From Streptomyces antarcticus (lineage in GTDB: Bacteria > Actinomycetota > Actinomycetes > Streptomycetales > Streptomycetaceae), in assembly GCF_026627255.1 (NCBI RefSeq), contig NZ_JAPNLM010000002.1, positions 124,001 to 188,000 on the forward strand: a stretch of 64,000 nt of DNA, given 5' to 3'. Below are positions 40,670 through 49,482 of this stretch, one piece after another. Position 1 is the first letter of the stretch. Each line of letters begins with the position of its first letter. A program made the translations under genes and the position numbers. The notes under the pieces are model-generated. The model saw nothing but the letters and a program-made list of their open reading frames with translations. It made no database searches and was not told the DNA's origin.

Positions 40670-40936
40670 GTGGCGAACATCAAGTCCCAGATCAAGCGGA
40701 ACAAGACGAACGAGAAGGCGCGCCTGCGCAACAAGGCCGTCAAGTCTTCGCTCAAGACCGCGATCCGCAAGGCCCGCGAGGCCGTCGTCGCCGGTGACGC
40801 CGAGAAGGCCACCGTGGCTTCTCGCGCCGCCGCGCGTGCGCTCGACAAGGCTGTCTCGAAGGGCGTCATCCACAAGAACGCCGCCGCCAACAAGAAGTCG
40901 GCGCTGGCCATCAAGGTTGCCGCCCTGCAGGGCTGA
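40670..40936 (+). CDS. rpsT: 30S ribosomal protein S20
   Basis: Primary 16S rRNA-binding protein, 88 residues, very basic and helical. [34 protein letters not shown] and [19 protein letters not shown] are the family signatures. The GTG at 40670 is preceded by AAAAGG 7 nt upstream. Monocistronic; an unassigned structured region and terminator follow. Confidence 0.97.
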   Translation: MANIKSQIKRNKTNEKARLRNKAVKSSLKTAIRKAREAVVAGDAEKATVASRAAARALDKAVSKGVIHKNAAANKKSALAIKVAALQG

Positions 40937-41422
40937 GCTCTCGATGTGAATCGCCGGTAAGGACTCAGCGGACCCTCTCTTCCGCTCCGGACCGGCACAC
41001 CGCGCCGCACGCGGCTCTGCTCGCGCAAGCCGCGGCAAGTGCGGCACACCTCGTGACATTTTTATCGACACGGCACGCTGGCTAGTACGCCACGCTGACC
41101 AGCGTGGAAGCCCCCTGGTCCCCACTGGGGGGCTTCTTTGCGTCCGGATGCGGGAGGCCCCCGCCAGGCGCCGGCCCACGACACCGCGCAGCGGGACCCG
41201 GCCGGGCCGGGTGATCACCCGTGGGGCGTACGCGGCACAGCACCGGCTGAGCACGCCGAACCCGCAGCCGGACAGGCCGGCGCGGCCCGGGATTACCGTC
41301 AACGGGACGTCGGCCGCCACGTCGTCGGGCCGGGCGAGTACGTCCGGCACTCGGCCGGCCCGACAACGCGGCGAGGTACCGTGCGGGGCGCCGCGACACG
41401 GTGAACCTTTCCGGTCACCGCG
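40937..41422. other. Region between rpsT and holA
   Basis: About 486 nt without a supported gene. It contains CACGCTGG (41070-41077) and CCAGCGTG (41099-41106) as an inverted pair, a clear terminator at 41107-41139, and a C/G-rich stretch that shows no clear structure. It may be the rpsT 3' UTR, or a small RNA ending at that terminator. Confidence 0.45.
41107..41139 (+). terminator. Intrinsic terminator downstream of rpsT
   Basis: GAAGCCCCC (41107-41115) pairs with GGGGGCTTC (41128-41136) and is followed by TTT. Its distance from rpsT (170 nt) allows a separate transcript. Confidence 0.75.
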
Positions 41423-42415
41423 CTAGCGTTGGGCCGGCCTGGCCGCGTGGGCGACCGCCACCACTGCCTTCTCCAGGGCGTACTCGGGGTCGTCGCCGCC
41501 GCCCTTGACCCCCGCGTCGGCGGCGGCCACCGCGCGCAGGGCGTCGGCGACACCGTCGGCCGACCAGCCCCGCATCTGCTGGCGGACCCGGTCGATCTTC
41601 CACGGCGGCATGCCCAGGTCCCGGGCGAGGTCGCCCGGGCGGGCACCGCGCGGGGCGGAGGCCAGTTTGCCGATCGCACGGACCGCCTGGGCCAGGGCGC
41701 TGGTGATCAGCACCGGGGCCACCCCGGTGGAAAGGGACCAGCGCAGCGCTTCGAGTGCCTCCGCCGCGCGCCCCTCGACGGCCCGGTCGGCCACCGTGAA
41801 GCTGGAGGCCTCGGCCCGGCCCGTGTAGTACCGGCCGACCACGGCCTCGTCGATCGTGCCCTCGACGTCGGCGCACAACTGCGCCGCCGCGCTCGCCAGC
41901 TCCCGCAGGTCGCTCCCGATCGCGTCCACCAGGGTCTGGCACGCCTCGGGCGTCGCCGACCTGCCCAGCGTGCGGAACTCGCCACGTACGAAGGCCAGTC
42001 GGTCCGCCGCCTTCGTCATCTTCGGGCAGGCGACCTCGCGGGCCCCCGCCTTCCGGGCCGCGTCGAGCAGTCCCTTGCCCTTGACTCCGCCCGCGTGGAG
42101 GAGCACGACGGTGATCTCCTCGAAGGGCGCGGCGAGGTACGCCTTGACCTCCTTGACCGTGTCCGCCGACAGGTCGTGCGCGTTGCGCACGATCAGCACC
42201 TTGCGCTCGGAGAAGAGCGACGGGCTGGTCAGCTCGGCCAGCGTGCCGGGCTGGAGCTGTTCCGGGGCGAGGTCGCGCACGTCCGTGTCGGAGTCGGCGG
42301 CTCGGGCGGCCGTCACAATCTCCCGGACGACGCGGTCGAGCAGCAGGTCCTCCTGCCCCACCGCGAGGGTGAGCGGGGCGAGCGGATCGTCGGTGGAGTT
42401 CTTCCTGGTGGCCAT
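41423..42415 (-). CDS. holA: DNA polymerase III delta subunit
   Basis: Clamp-loader subunit that opens the beta clamp, 330 residues. The N-terminal AAA+-like fold begins PLTLAVGQEDLLLDRVVREIVTAAR, continues with SERKVLIVRNAHDL and the C-terminal collar domain with RWSLSTGVAPVLITSALAQAVRAIGKL. ATG 42415 was chosen by homologue start; MLEP at 42427 is possible. The stop-less comEC frame overlaps it in another phase (see comEC). Confidence 0.92.
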   Translation of the reverse strand: MATRKNSTDDPLAPLTLAVGQEDLLLDRVVREIVTAARAADSDTDVRDLAPEQLQPGTLAELTSPSLFSERKVLIVRNAHDLSADTVKEVKAYLAAPFEEITVVLLHAGGVKGKGLLDAARKAGAREVACPKMTKAADRLAFVRGEFRTLGRSATPEACQTLVDAIGSDLRELASAAAQLCADVEGTIDEAVVGRYYTGRAEASSFTVADRAVEGRAAEALEALRWSLSTGVAPVLITSALAQAVRAIGKLASAPRGARPGDLARDLGMPPWKIDRVRQQMRGWSADGVADALRAVAAADAGVKGGGDDPEYALEKAVVAVAHAARPAQR

Positions 42416-42476
42416 CGGCTCCAGCATCCCACGCCGCACTGACAGCCCCACGCGCCGCGTGCCCGAGAATGGTCGC

Positions 42477-42719
42477 GTGAACCTGCGACATGTACTCGTC
42501 CTGCCCGACCGCGACGCCGCCGAGGAGGTGGCGCGGGAGGCCTCGGACCGCTTCGGCCTCCCGGAGGAACCGCAGCTGGTCCGCGACGCCCTGGCCGGTG
42601 AGGACGACGCCGAGGACGCCCAGTGGCTGGTGGTGGTCGAGGACCCGCGGGAACGGCTCGACCCCGACGCGCTCGACGCCCTCGCCGACGCCTACGAGGG
42701 CTGGCTCGAAGCTCCCTGA
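42477..42719 (+). CDS. Conserved small protein of unknown function
   Basis: An 80-residue acidic protein with N-terminal LRHVLVLPDRDAAEEVAREASDRFGL and a C-terminal [27 protein letters not shown]; it looks like a small alpha/beta domain with no motif I recognise. GTG 42477 is preceded by GAGAAT 6 nt upstream, suggesting a leaderless message. It ends 5 nt before the YceI gene on the other strand. Confidence 0.72.
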   Translation: MNLRHVLVLPDRDAAEEVAREASDRFGLPEEPQLVRDALAGEDDAEDAQWLVVVEDPRERLDPDALDALADAYEGWLEAP

Positions 42720-42724
42720 CCCCG

Positions 42725-43585
42725 TCAGGCCTTGTGGACGATCTGGATGTCCAGCGTCACGTCGACGCTCGACCCGATCGCCGCGACCCCGTGCGCCAGC
42801 ATCGACTGCCAGTTCAGGGTGAAGTCCTCGCGGTGCAGCTCGGCCGTGGCCCGGCAGGCCGCCCTGGGCTCGCCCTCGAGGCCCGTGCCCAGGCCCAGGT
42901 ACTGGGTGTCCAGGGTGACGGAGCGGCTGACCCCGTGCAGGGTCAGAGCGCCCGCGACGGCCCAGCGGCTGCCGCTGCGGTGGATGAACCGCTCGCTGTA
43001 GAACTCCACCGTGGGGTGCCGGACCGCGTCCAGGAAGTCCGCCGACCGCAGGTGGTCGTCCCGCATCCGCAGACCCGTGTCGATGCTCGCCGCGTCGATG
43101 ATCACGTGCATGGAGGAGTCCTCCATCCGCTCCGCGATCCGCACCGCGCCGGCGAAGGTGTTGAAGCGGCCGCGGACGCGCGCGAACCCTATGTGGCGGG
43201 CCGAGAAGCCGATCGACGAATGCGTCGGGTCGAGTTCCCAGTGGCCGGGCTGCGGCAGCAGCGGCGGCTCCACCGCGTCGAGGATGATCTCGGCGGTGCC
43301 GGGCTGCGCCGGATCCCCCACGATCGTCGCCCCGTGGAACGGCGCGTACCCCTCGGCGGTGACCGAGAGCCGGTACTCCCCTTCCGGCACGGCCGCCGTG
43401 AACCCGCCGTACGGGTCGGTCTCCCCGCCGACGATCCGGCGGCCGATCGGGTCGGTCACCTCGAACGCGGCCAGCCGGACCGGCTGGTGGACCGTGTCGA
43501 GAACCCGGCAGCTGAGCAGCCGCGCCGTCGGTGGGAGCGTCAGTGTGGCGGATGTGTGCGGGCTGGAACTTCCGGCCGTCTCCAT
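42725..43585 (-). CDS. YceI family protein with N-terminal carboxypeptidase-regulatory-like domain
   Basis: A 286-residue cytoplasmic protein. Residues about 20-105 form a carboxypeptidase-regulatory-like beta sandwich (CRVLDTVHQPVRLAAFEVTDPIGRRIVGGETDPYGGF, VPEGEYRLSVTAEGY). From about 110 it is a YceI lipocalin-like domain that binds isoprenoid-type lipids: WELDPTHSSIGFSARHIGFARVRGRFNTFAG and ALTLHGVSRSVTLD. No signal peptide. ATG 43585 was chosen; TTG 43606 would add seven residues. It lies wholly inside the comEC open frame. Confidence 0.87.
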   Translation of the reverse strand: METAGSSSPHTSATLTLPPTARLLSCRVLDTVHQPVRLAAFEVTDPIGRRIVGGETDPYGGFTAAVPEGEYRLSVTAEGYAPFHGATIVGDPAQPGTAEIILDAVEPPLLPQPGHWELDPTHSSIGFSARHIGFARVRGRFNTFAGAVRIAERMEDSSMHVIIDAASIDTGLRMRDDHLRSADFLDAVRHPTVEFYSERFIHRSGSRWAVAGALTLHGVSRSVTLDTQYLGLGTGLEGEPRAACRATAELHREDFTLNWQSMLAHGVAAIGSSVDVTLDIQIVHKA

Positions 43586-43607
43586 CGCCCGTCGTCGCCC
43601 GAACAAG

Positions 43608-46112
43608 GTCTATGCACCCCCGTGCTGTGTGGACTCGTACCGATCTGGCGAAAACGAATTCGATCATGCTGTCGGGTTGCGGGCAAACAGAACGGTCGTG
43701 CCCGGTGTGCCCGCGCCGGCTCCGACGGCGGTTGGCCGGAAACGCTCGCATCCCGGGGCCGGCCCCGGTGATGGCGATCGAGCCGTCGGTATCGGTGCGC
43801 AGCACGGCCGTACCCATCGCCCGCAGTCGCGTGAGCGTACCTGGTGCGGGGTGTCCGTAGCGGTTCCCCGCACCGACCGGCACGATGGCGAACCTCGGCC
43901 TGACGCGGGCGAGCAGTTCGTGGTCCTGGTGCGCCGAGCCGTGGTGGGCGACTTTGAGGACGTCCACGGGTCCCAGCTCCGGATGATGCCTCAAAAGGGC
44001 CTGCTGTGCTGGGGGTTCGAGATCCCCCAGCAGGAGCAGGGTCAGCCCCGCACCCCGCACCAGCAGGGCGATGCTCGCGTCGTTGGCTCCCTCGGGCGGC
44101 GGTCCGGCGGGCGGCCAGAGCACCTCCCAGTCCAGCGGCCCGGCCCGCCGCCGCTCCCCCGCCGCCGCCGGCACGACCGGCACGCCCGCGCCGGCCGCGG
44201 CCCGGCGGACGAACTGCGCCTGTCCCGGCGGCTCTTCCAGCGTGGTGGCCTGAATCACACCTACGGACCGCCCGCGCAGCACCCCGTGCAGGCCTCCCAC
44301 GTGGTCCGCGTGAAAGTGCGTCAGCACGAGCAGCGGCACCCTGCGCACGCCCAGGGCCCGCAGGCACGCGTCCACCGGGCCGGGCTCCGGGCCGGCGTCG
44401 ACCACCATGGCCGTGCCCGGGCCGAGGGCGAGCACGGCCGCGTCCCCCTGCCCCACGGCGCACTGGACGAGCCGCCAGTCCGGCGGCGGCCAGTGCGCGA
44501 GCGTACGGACGAGCGGAGGCGGCCGCAGGACGGCGAGGAGCAGCAGCACGGCCAGGGCGGCGCAGACCCACCGCCGCAGGCCGAACCGGGCGCAGAGCCC
44601 CACGACGGCCAGGGTCGCGGCGGCCAGCAGCAGACCCCCGCCGAGCCCGCCGGGCCAGGGCAGCTCGGCTCCCGGCAGCCGGGCCCCGCCCCGGGCCACG
44701 GCGGCGATCCACCCGGCCGGCACACCGGCGCACCGGGCCAGCAGCTCCGCGGCCGGCATCCACAGCGGAGCCGCGGCGAGCGCCGCGAAGCCGAGGACGG
44801 TCGCCGGGCCCGCCGCGAGCTCGGCCAGCAGGTTGCACGGCACCGCCACCAGGCTGACCCGGGCCGCGAGCACGGCGACCACGGGGGCGCACACCGCCTG
44901 GGCGGCCGCCGCGGCTCCCAGCGCCTCGGCGAGCCGGGGCCGCATCCCGCGTCTCTGCAGGCCTCCGCTCCACCGGGGGGCGAGGGTCAGGAGGGCTCCG
45001 GTGGCCAGGACGGAGAGCAGGAAGCCCTGGCTGCGGGCCAGCCACGGGTCGTACAGCACGAGCAGCAGCACGGCGGCGGCCAGGGCCGGGATCAGGGACC
45101 GGCGCCGCCCGGTGGCGATGGCGGCCAGGGTGACCGTGCCGCAGGCCGCGGCCCGCAGCACGCTCGGCTCCGGCCGGCAGACCACCACGAAGGCGAGGGT
45201 CAGCGCGGCCCCGCACAGGGCGGTCGCCCGCAGCGAGAGCCCGAGGAGCGGGGCCAGCCCGCGCCGCTCGGCCTGCTGCGCGCGGGCCGGCGGCCCGATG
45301 AGCAGGAACAGCACCACGGTGAGGTTGGACCCGGACACGGCCAGGAGGTGCAGCAGGTCGGTGGCCCGGAACGCCTCGTCCAGATCGGGCGGCACCCTGG
45401 AGGTGTCCCCGACGACGAGCCCCGGCAGCAGGGCCCTCGCGTCCGGCGCGAGCCCCTCGGTGGCCTCGCGCAGCCCGGCCCGCAACCGCCCCGCGACCCT
45501 CTGGGCGGTGCTCGGTCCGCCGGTGACCACCGGCGGGGTGTCCCCACCCGGCCGCAGCAGCGCCACCGCCCGCTCACCGCCCCGGGCCGGGGCCAGCCGG
45601 GCGACCGCCTCCACCCGGGTGGAGGGCAGCAGCCGGGCCCAGCCCGGGTGTCCGGCGAGCACCCGCACCGGGGTCTCGACCCGGGTACGCGCCCCGTCGG
45701 GCCCGGTCACGCGGGTGAGCACGGCGTCCAGGAGCACCAGTGGCGGCCCGTTCCCGCCGCGGAGCACCCGGGGGTCGGAGCCGACGGTGAGGTCGGCGAG
45801 GACGCGGGCGTGCTCCCGGGCCAGCCCAGGGACCGGCCCGGCCCGCGCCTCGGCCCGCTCGAGCCCCGCCACCCCGGCTCCGGCCGCCGCGCACAGCAGG
45901 GCGGCGCCCGCGGCGGCGGCGATCCTCCACCGCGCTCCCGGAAGCCGCCAGGCGGCCAGCACCAGCAGTCCGGCGCCGACGCCGCCCAGCCCGGCCCCGG
46001 CGGCCGTCCACGCGGCGGGCGCGCCCAGGGCCAGGGCGGCGGCCGCCCAGGCGGCCAGGGCCGGCACGGCCAGGCGCAGATCCACCGGGCCCGGCCCGTC
46101 GGGGCGGTTCAC
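43608..46112 (-). CDS. comEC: ComEC/Rec2 DNA-uptake channel, stop codon missing
   Basis: Membrane channel for single-stranded DNA import. Many hydrophobic segments make up the competence domain, and the C-terminal metallo-beta-lactamase part has VLTHFHADHVGGLHG and VAHHGSAHQDHELLARV with the typical ending AVLRTDTDGSIAITG near 43790. After that the frame does not stop; it stays open to 41415 across the YceI gene and holA. I end the feature at 43608 for clarity. GTG 46112 overlaps the comEA stop. Whether the readthrough is real, an error or a frameshift is unresolved. Confidence 0.8.
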
Positions 46113-47239
46113 GGCCGCACCAGACGGCGCAGATCGGCGAAGCGCCGCTCGCCGATGCCGTTCACCTGGCGGAGCTCCTCCACCGAGCGGAAGCCGCCGC
46201 GGGCCGTGCGGAAGTCAACGATGTGCCGCGCCAGCACCGGCCCGACCCCCGGCAGCCCGTCCAACTGCTCCACCGTGGCCGAACCGAGGCTGAGCGGACC
46301 GGCAGTCGGACCCCCGCCCCCGCCCCCGCCCGGTAGAGCCAGCGCCGGCGGTTGCGGTTGCGGCTGTGCCGGTACGCCGACCAGCACCTGCTCGCCGTCC
46401 ACCAGCACCCGGGCCCGGTTGAGCCCGGTGGTGTCCGTGCCCGGCCGCACTCCGCCGGCGGCGGCCAGCGCGTCCTCCACCCGCGAACCGGCGGGCAGCC
46501 GCCGCACACCCGGCTCCCGTACCTTGCCGCCGACGTCGACCACGATCCGCGCACCGCCGGGCGGTGCCGGGCCCCCGGGAGACGCGGCGACCGGCGCCAG
46601 GGCCGAGACCGGCACCGGGGCAGGAGCCGGGGCGATCACCGCGGGGGCCGTCACCGGCTGGGGCCGGGCGGACCAGTACTGCTGCCCCGCGAAGCCGACC
46701 GCCACCACGAGCACGATCGCGACGGCCCCCACCGTGCGCGGCTCCACTCCGCAGCGGGCCTGGAACCACACCGGAAGCCGCTCCCGCACGGCCAGCCTCC
46801 GAGCCTCCCCGGCCGAGAGCCCCACCGCCTCACCGGGCAATGACCCGGACGACGGCCCGGCAAGCGACCCGGACGACGGCCCGGCGGACGGCCCGGCGGA
46901 CGATCCGGCCGAGGCCGCTGACGGTGCCCCGGACGGCTCGACCGACAGCGCCTCGGCCCGTACGCGCAGGGGCGCCACGGGCAGGTCCCCCGCAATCGGC
47001 GGCGCCCCGGCCAACTCCCCGGGCGGCGACGCCCCGGGCAGGCCCCCGGAGGACCCCTCGGGCGGGCTGCTGCCGCCCAGCAGCGCTTCGGCCCGTCGGC
47101 GCACCGCGCCCGGCTCGGCGGGCGCGCGACGGGGCCGGTCCCCCCTGAACCGCAGGCGGCCGTCGGAGGAGCGGGAGCGGCCGGGACCGCTGGTGGCACG
47201 GGACTGGAGCGGAGTACGCGTTCGCGTTCGAAGAGTCAT
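46109..47239 (-). CDS. comEA: ComEA family helix-hairpin-helix protein
   Basis: Membrane-anchored DNA-binding protein for DNA uptake, 376 residues. A long Pro/Gly/Ser-rich N-terminal region includes repeated AGPS/SSGS units, then a helix at about residues 168-190 (TVGAVAIVLVVAVGFAGQQYW), an SLBB-like domain (ARIVVDVGGKVREPGVRRLPAGS) and two helix-hairpin-helix motifs at the end (LDGLPGVGPVLARHI, LRQVNGIGERRFADL). ATG 47239 begins the protein. It precedes comEC with 4-nt overlap. Confidence 0.92.
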   Translation of the reverse strand: MTLRTRTRTPLQSRATSGPGRSRSSDGRLRFRGDRPRRAPAEPGAVRRRAEALLGGSSPPEGSSGGLPGASPPGELAGAPPIAGDLPVAPLRVRAEALSVEPSGAPSAASAGSSAGPSAGPSSGSLAGPSSGSLPGEAVGLSAGEARRLAVRERLPVWFQARCGVEPRTVGAVAIVLVVAVGFAGQQYWSARPQPVTAPAVIAPAPAPVPVSALAPVAASPGGPAPPGGARIVVDVGGKVREPGVRRLPAGSRVEDALAAAGGVRPGTDTTGLNRARVLVDGEQVLVGVPAQPQPQPPALALPGGGGGGGPTAGPLSLGSATVEQLDGLPGVGPVLARHIVDFRTARGGFRSVEELRQVNGIGERRFADLRRLVRP

Positions 47240-47419
47240 GCAACGACCGTACGAGCCGAACCCGACCGCCGTTCGGAACCCTCAATTCCGGTGGACGAAA
47301 GCCCCGTTGTGGATAACCCCGTCACCCGTTCCGGTGCTCACCGCGAGCCCGCGGGCCCTCGCCATGGGGCCTTGAGGCACTCGCACCGGGTCCCTCGGGC
47401 CCCTGAGGCGTTCAGCGCC

Positions 47420-48265
47420 TCACCGGGGCGAGACGACGGCCGCCAGCAGCCCCGGTCCGGTATGCGCGCCGATCACCGCGCCCACCTCGCTGACGTGCAG
47501 CTCCACCAGGCCCGGGATGCGCTCACGCAGCCGCTGCGCCAGCTTCTCGGCCCGTTCCGGCGCCGCCAGGTGGTGCACCGCCACGTCGACGCTGGCCGAA
47601 CCGGCACGCTCCACGGCCAGCTCCTCCAGCCGGGCGATGGCCTTCGAAGCGGTACGCACCTTCTCCAGCATCTCGATCCGCCCACCGTCCAGCGTCAGCA
47701 GCGGCTTCACCGCCAGGGCCGAACCGAGCAGGGCCTGCGCGGCCCCGATCCGGCCGCCGCGCCGGAGGTAGTCGAGGGTGTCGACGTAGAAGTACGCGGA
47801 CATGTCCGCCGCCCGCTTCTCCGCGGCCGCCACGGCCTCGTCCAGGGAGCCCCCGGCCTCGGACACCTCGGCGGCGGCCAGGGCGCAGAACCCGAGGGCC
47901 ATCGCGACCATGCCCGTGTCCACGACGCGGACGGGTACGGGCGCGGTCCTGGAGGCGACCACCGCGGAATCGTAGGTACCGGAGAATTCGGAGGACAGGT
48001 GCAGGCTCACGATGCCGGTCGCGCCGGCGTCCGCCGCGGCCTGGTAGGCCCGGACGAACTCCTCCGGGCCGGGGCGCGAGGTGGTGACCGAGCGGCGCTT
48101 CTGCAAGGCCAGCGCGAGACTGCGCGCCGAGATCTCGGTGCCCTCCTCCAGCGCCTCGTCGCCGAGCACCACGGTGAGCGGTACGGAGGTGATTCCGTGC
48201 CGCGCCATGGCCGGTGGGGGCAGGTAGGCCGTGGAATCGGTGACGATGGCGACATGGCGGGACAT
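47420..48265 (-). CDS. DegV family fatty-acid-binding protein
   Basis: A 281-residue DegV-fold protein, likely a FakB-type fatty-acid carrier for a kinase. It shows the start VAIVTDSTAYLPP, the TSRPGPEEFVRAYQ and GIVSLHLSSEFSGTYDSA core, VVDTGMVAMALGFCA and the C-terminal VGAVIGAHTGPGLLAAVV. ATG 48265. No fakA partner is next to it. Transcribed away from the coiled-coil gene across a repeat-rich gap. Confidence 0.9.
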   Translation of the reverse strand: MSRHVAIVTDSTAYLPPPAMARHGITSVPLTVVLGDEALEEGTEISARSLALALQKRRSVTTSRPGPEEFVRAYQAAADAGATGIVSLHLSSEFSGTYDSAVVASRTAPVPVRVVDTGMVAMALGFCALAAAEVSEAGGSLDEAVAAAEKRAADMSAYFYVDTLDYLRRGGRIGAAQALLGSALAVKPLLTLDGGRIEMLEKVRTASKAIARLEELAVERAGSASVDVAVHHLAAPERAEKLAQRLRERIPGLVELHVSEVGAVIGAHTGPGLLAAVVSPR

Positions 48266-48314
48266 GAGCCGGAGGGTACCGCCCGTGGGCGTTCCGCGGC
48301 AGCCTGGGGCTCTG

Positions 48315-48408
48315 ACTCGGTGTACTCACCGGCCCCCCCGACACCGCGCCGGACTCTCCCTACTCGGTGTCCTCACCCGCTCCCCCGGCACCGCCCCGGA
48401 CTCCCCGA
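48315..48408. repeat. Imperfect 47-nt tandem repeat
   Basis: Units 48315-48361 and 48362-48408 both begin ACTCGGTGT(A/C)CTCACC and end in GGACT(C)TCCC-like sequence. Confidence 0.7.
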
Positions 48409-48504
48409 CGAGCATCGCCACGGCACCGCCGCGCCGGGCACCCCCAGCCCCCGCCCCGCGCGGTCCGCCACCGCCCCCGCTCGAGCCCGCCCCTTGCCCC
48501 GCCC

Positions 48505-48548
48505 AGGCACTCCTCAGGCCGGCATCAGGCACTCCTCAGGCCGGCATC
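48505..48548. repeat. Perfect 22-nt tandem repeat
   Basis: AGGCACTCCTCAGGCCGGCA plus TC at 48505-48526 is repeated at 48527-48548, and partial copies (CAGGCCGGCATCA) follow to 48570. Confidence 0.85.
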
Positions 48549-48577
48549 ACCGGCGTCAGGCCGGCATCAGGTGGTGC

Positions 48578-49360
48578 TCAGGTCGTGCTCTCCGGCCGGC
48601 GCGTCTTCTGCCACGGATAGGACGCCGCCGGAGGCGCCTGGTTCAGCGCCGCCTGATCGGCTCCCGCCCCCCGGCCGTCCGCACCCCGACTACCAGCACC
48701 CCGACCGCCCGCGGCCGGAGCCTGCGCCGACCCGTGCGGTGCGCGGTCGCGCGCCGGCCCGGCCTGCTGCGCGTCCCACGCCGCGGCCGCCGCCGCGAGC
48801 TCGTCCACCGCCTCGGGCGACCAGTCCCGCAGCGCGCCCGACTCCATCTCGATCTGGTCCGACAGGACGCTCAGCTCGTCCTCGGCGAACCGGCGGGCCC
48901 GGTCGCGCGCCGCCCACCGCAGCGAATCCGCCGCCTTTGTGATCTTGGCTGTACGTTCCCGCAGGTCCGGGAGTCCGGCGGCGATCCGCTGCCGGTCCGG
49001 CTCCTGCTCCAGCCGCTTGAGCTCATCGTCCAACTCGTAGCCGTGCGCGCTCAGCCGCTCGAACAAGCCGATCGACTCCCGCAGCGAGGCGTCCGCCTGA
49101 ACGCCCTGGTACAGCGCCTGCTGCGTGGACCGCATCGACGTCCGCAGGTCGAGCCGCAGCTGCGCCAGCGCGCCGCTCACCCCGACCTGCCCGAAGCTCT
49201 TCGCCCGCAGCGTCGTGTCCTCGACCGTCCGCCGGGCCTGCGTGATCGTCCGGTCCACACCGCGCTTGGCGGCCCCCACCACCTTGACGGTCACGTACGC
49301 GCCCAGGCCCAGGAAGGCGAAAAGTACCAGCAGCGCGAAGATGATCAACGCCTCCTCCAT
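48578..49360 (-). CDS. Membrane-anchored coiled-coil protein of unknown function
   Basis: A 260-residue protein with one N-terminal helix (LIIFALLVLFAFLGLGAYVTVKVV), then about 160 residues of charged helix (RRTVEDTTLRAKSFGQVG, LKRLEQEPDRQRIAAGLPDLRERTAKITK) likely coiled coil, and a Gly/Ala-rich C-terminal tail. ATG 49360 has AGAGGA 5 nt upstream. No known family. Divergent neighbours do not suggest a role; it is probably oriented with the bulk in the cytoplasm. Confidence 0.75.
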   Translation of the reverse strand: MEEALIIFALLVLFAFLGLGAYVTVKVVGAAKRGVDRTITQARRTVEDTTLRAKSFGQVGVSGALAQLRLDLRTSMRSTQQALYQGVQADASLRESIGLFERLSAHGYELDDELKRLEQEPDRQRIAAGLPDLRERTAKITKAADSLRWAARDRARRFAEDELSVLSDQIEMESGALRDWSPEAVDELAAAAAAWDAQQAGPARDRAPHGSAQAPAAGGRGAGSRGADGRGAGADQAALNQAPPAASYPWQKTRRPESTT

Positions 49361-49482
49361 GAGGTTCCTCTCCCCTGCCTAGTCCGTCTCCTCCACCGTA
49401 AACGCCACGGGCAGGCCAGGGGTTCCAATCGAACCCCCAACCTGCCCGTACGGGAATACCCCTAGGCCGGAGCCCGAACCCG

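Larger units (their letters stand above)
48266..48577. other. Repeat-rich gap between degV and the coiled-coil gene
   Basis: 312 nt with no gene. It consists mostly of two tandem repeat blocks (48315-48408 and 48505-48548). Confidence 0.7.

Noticed and set aside
49438..49470. A terminator after leuS
   Set aside because: Only partial, weak pairing and no U run; not reported as a feature.
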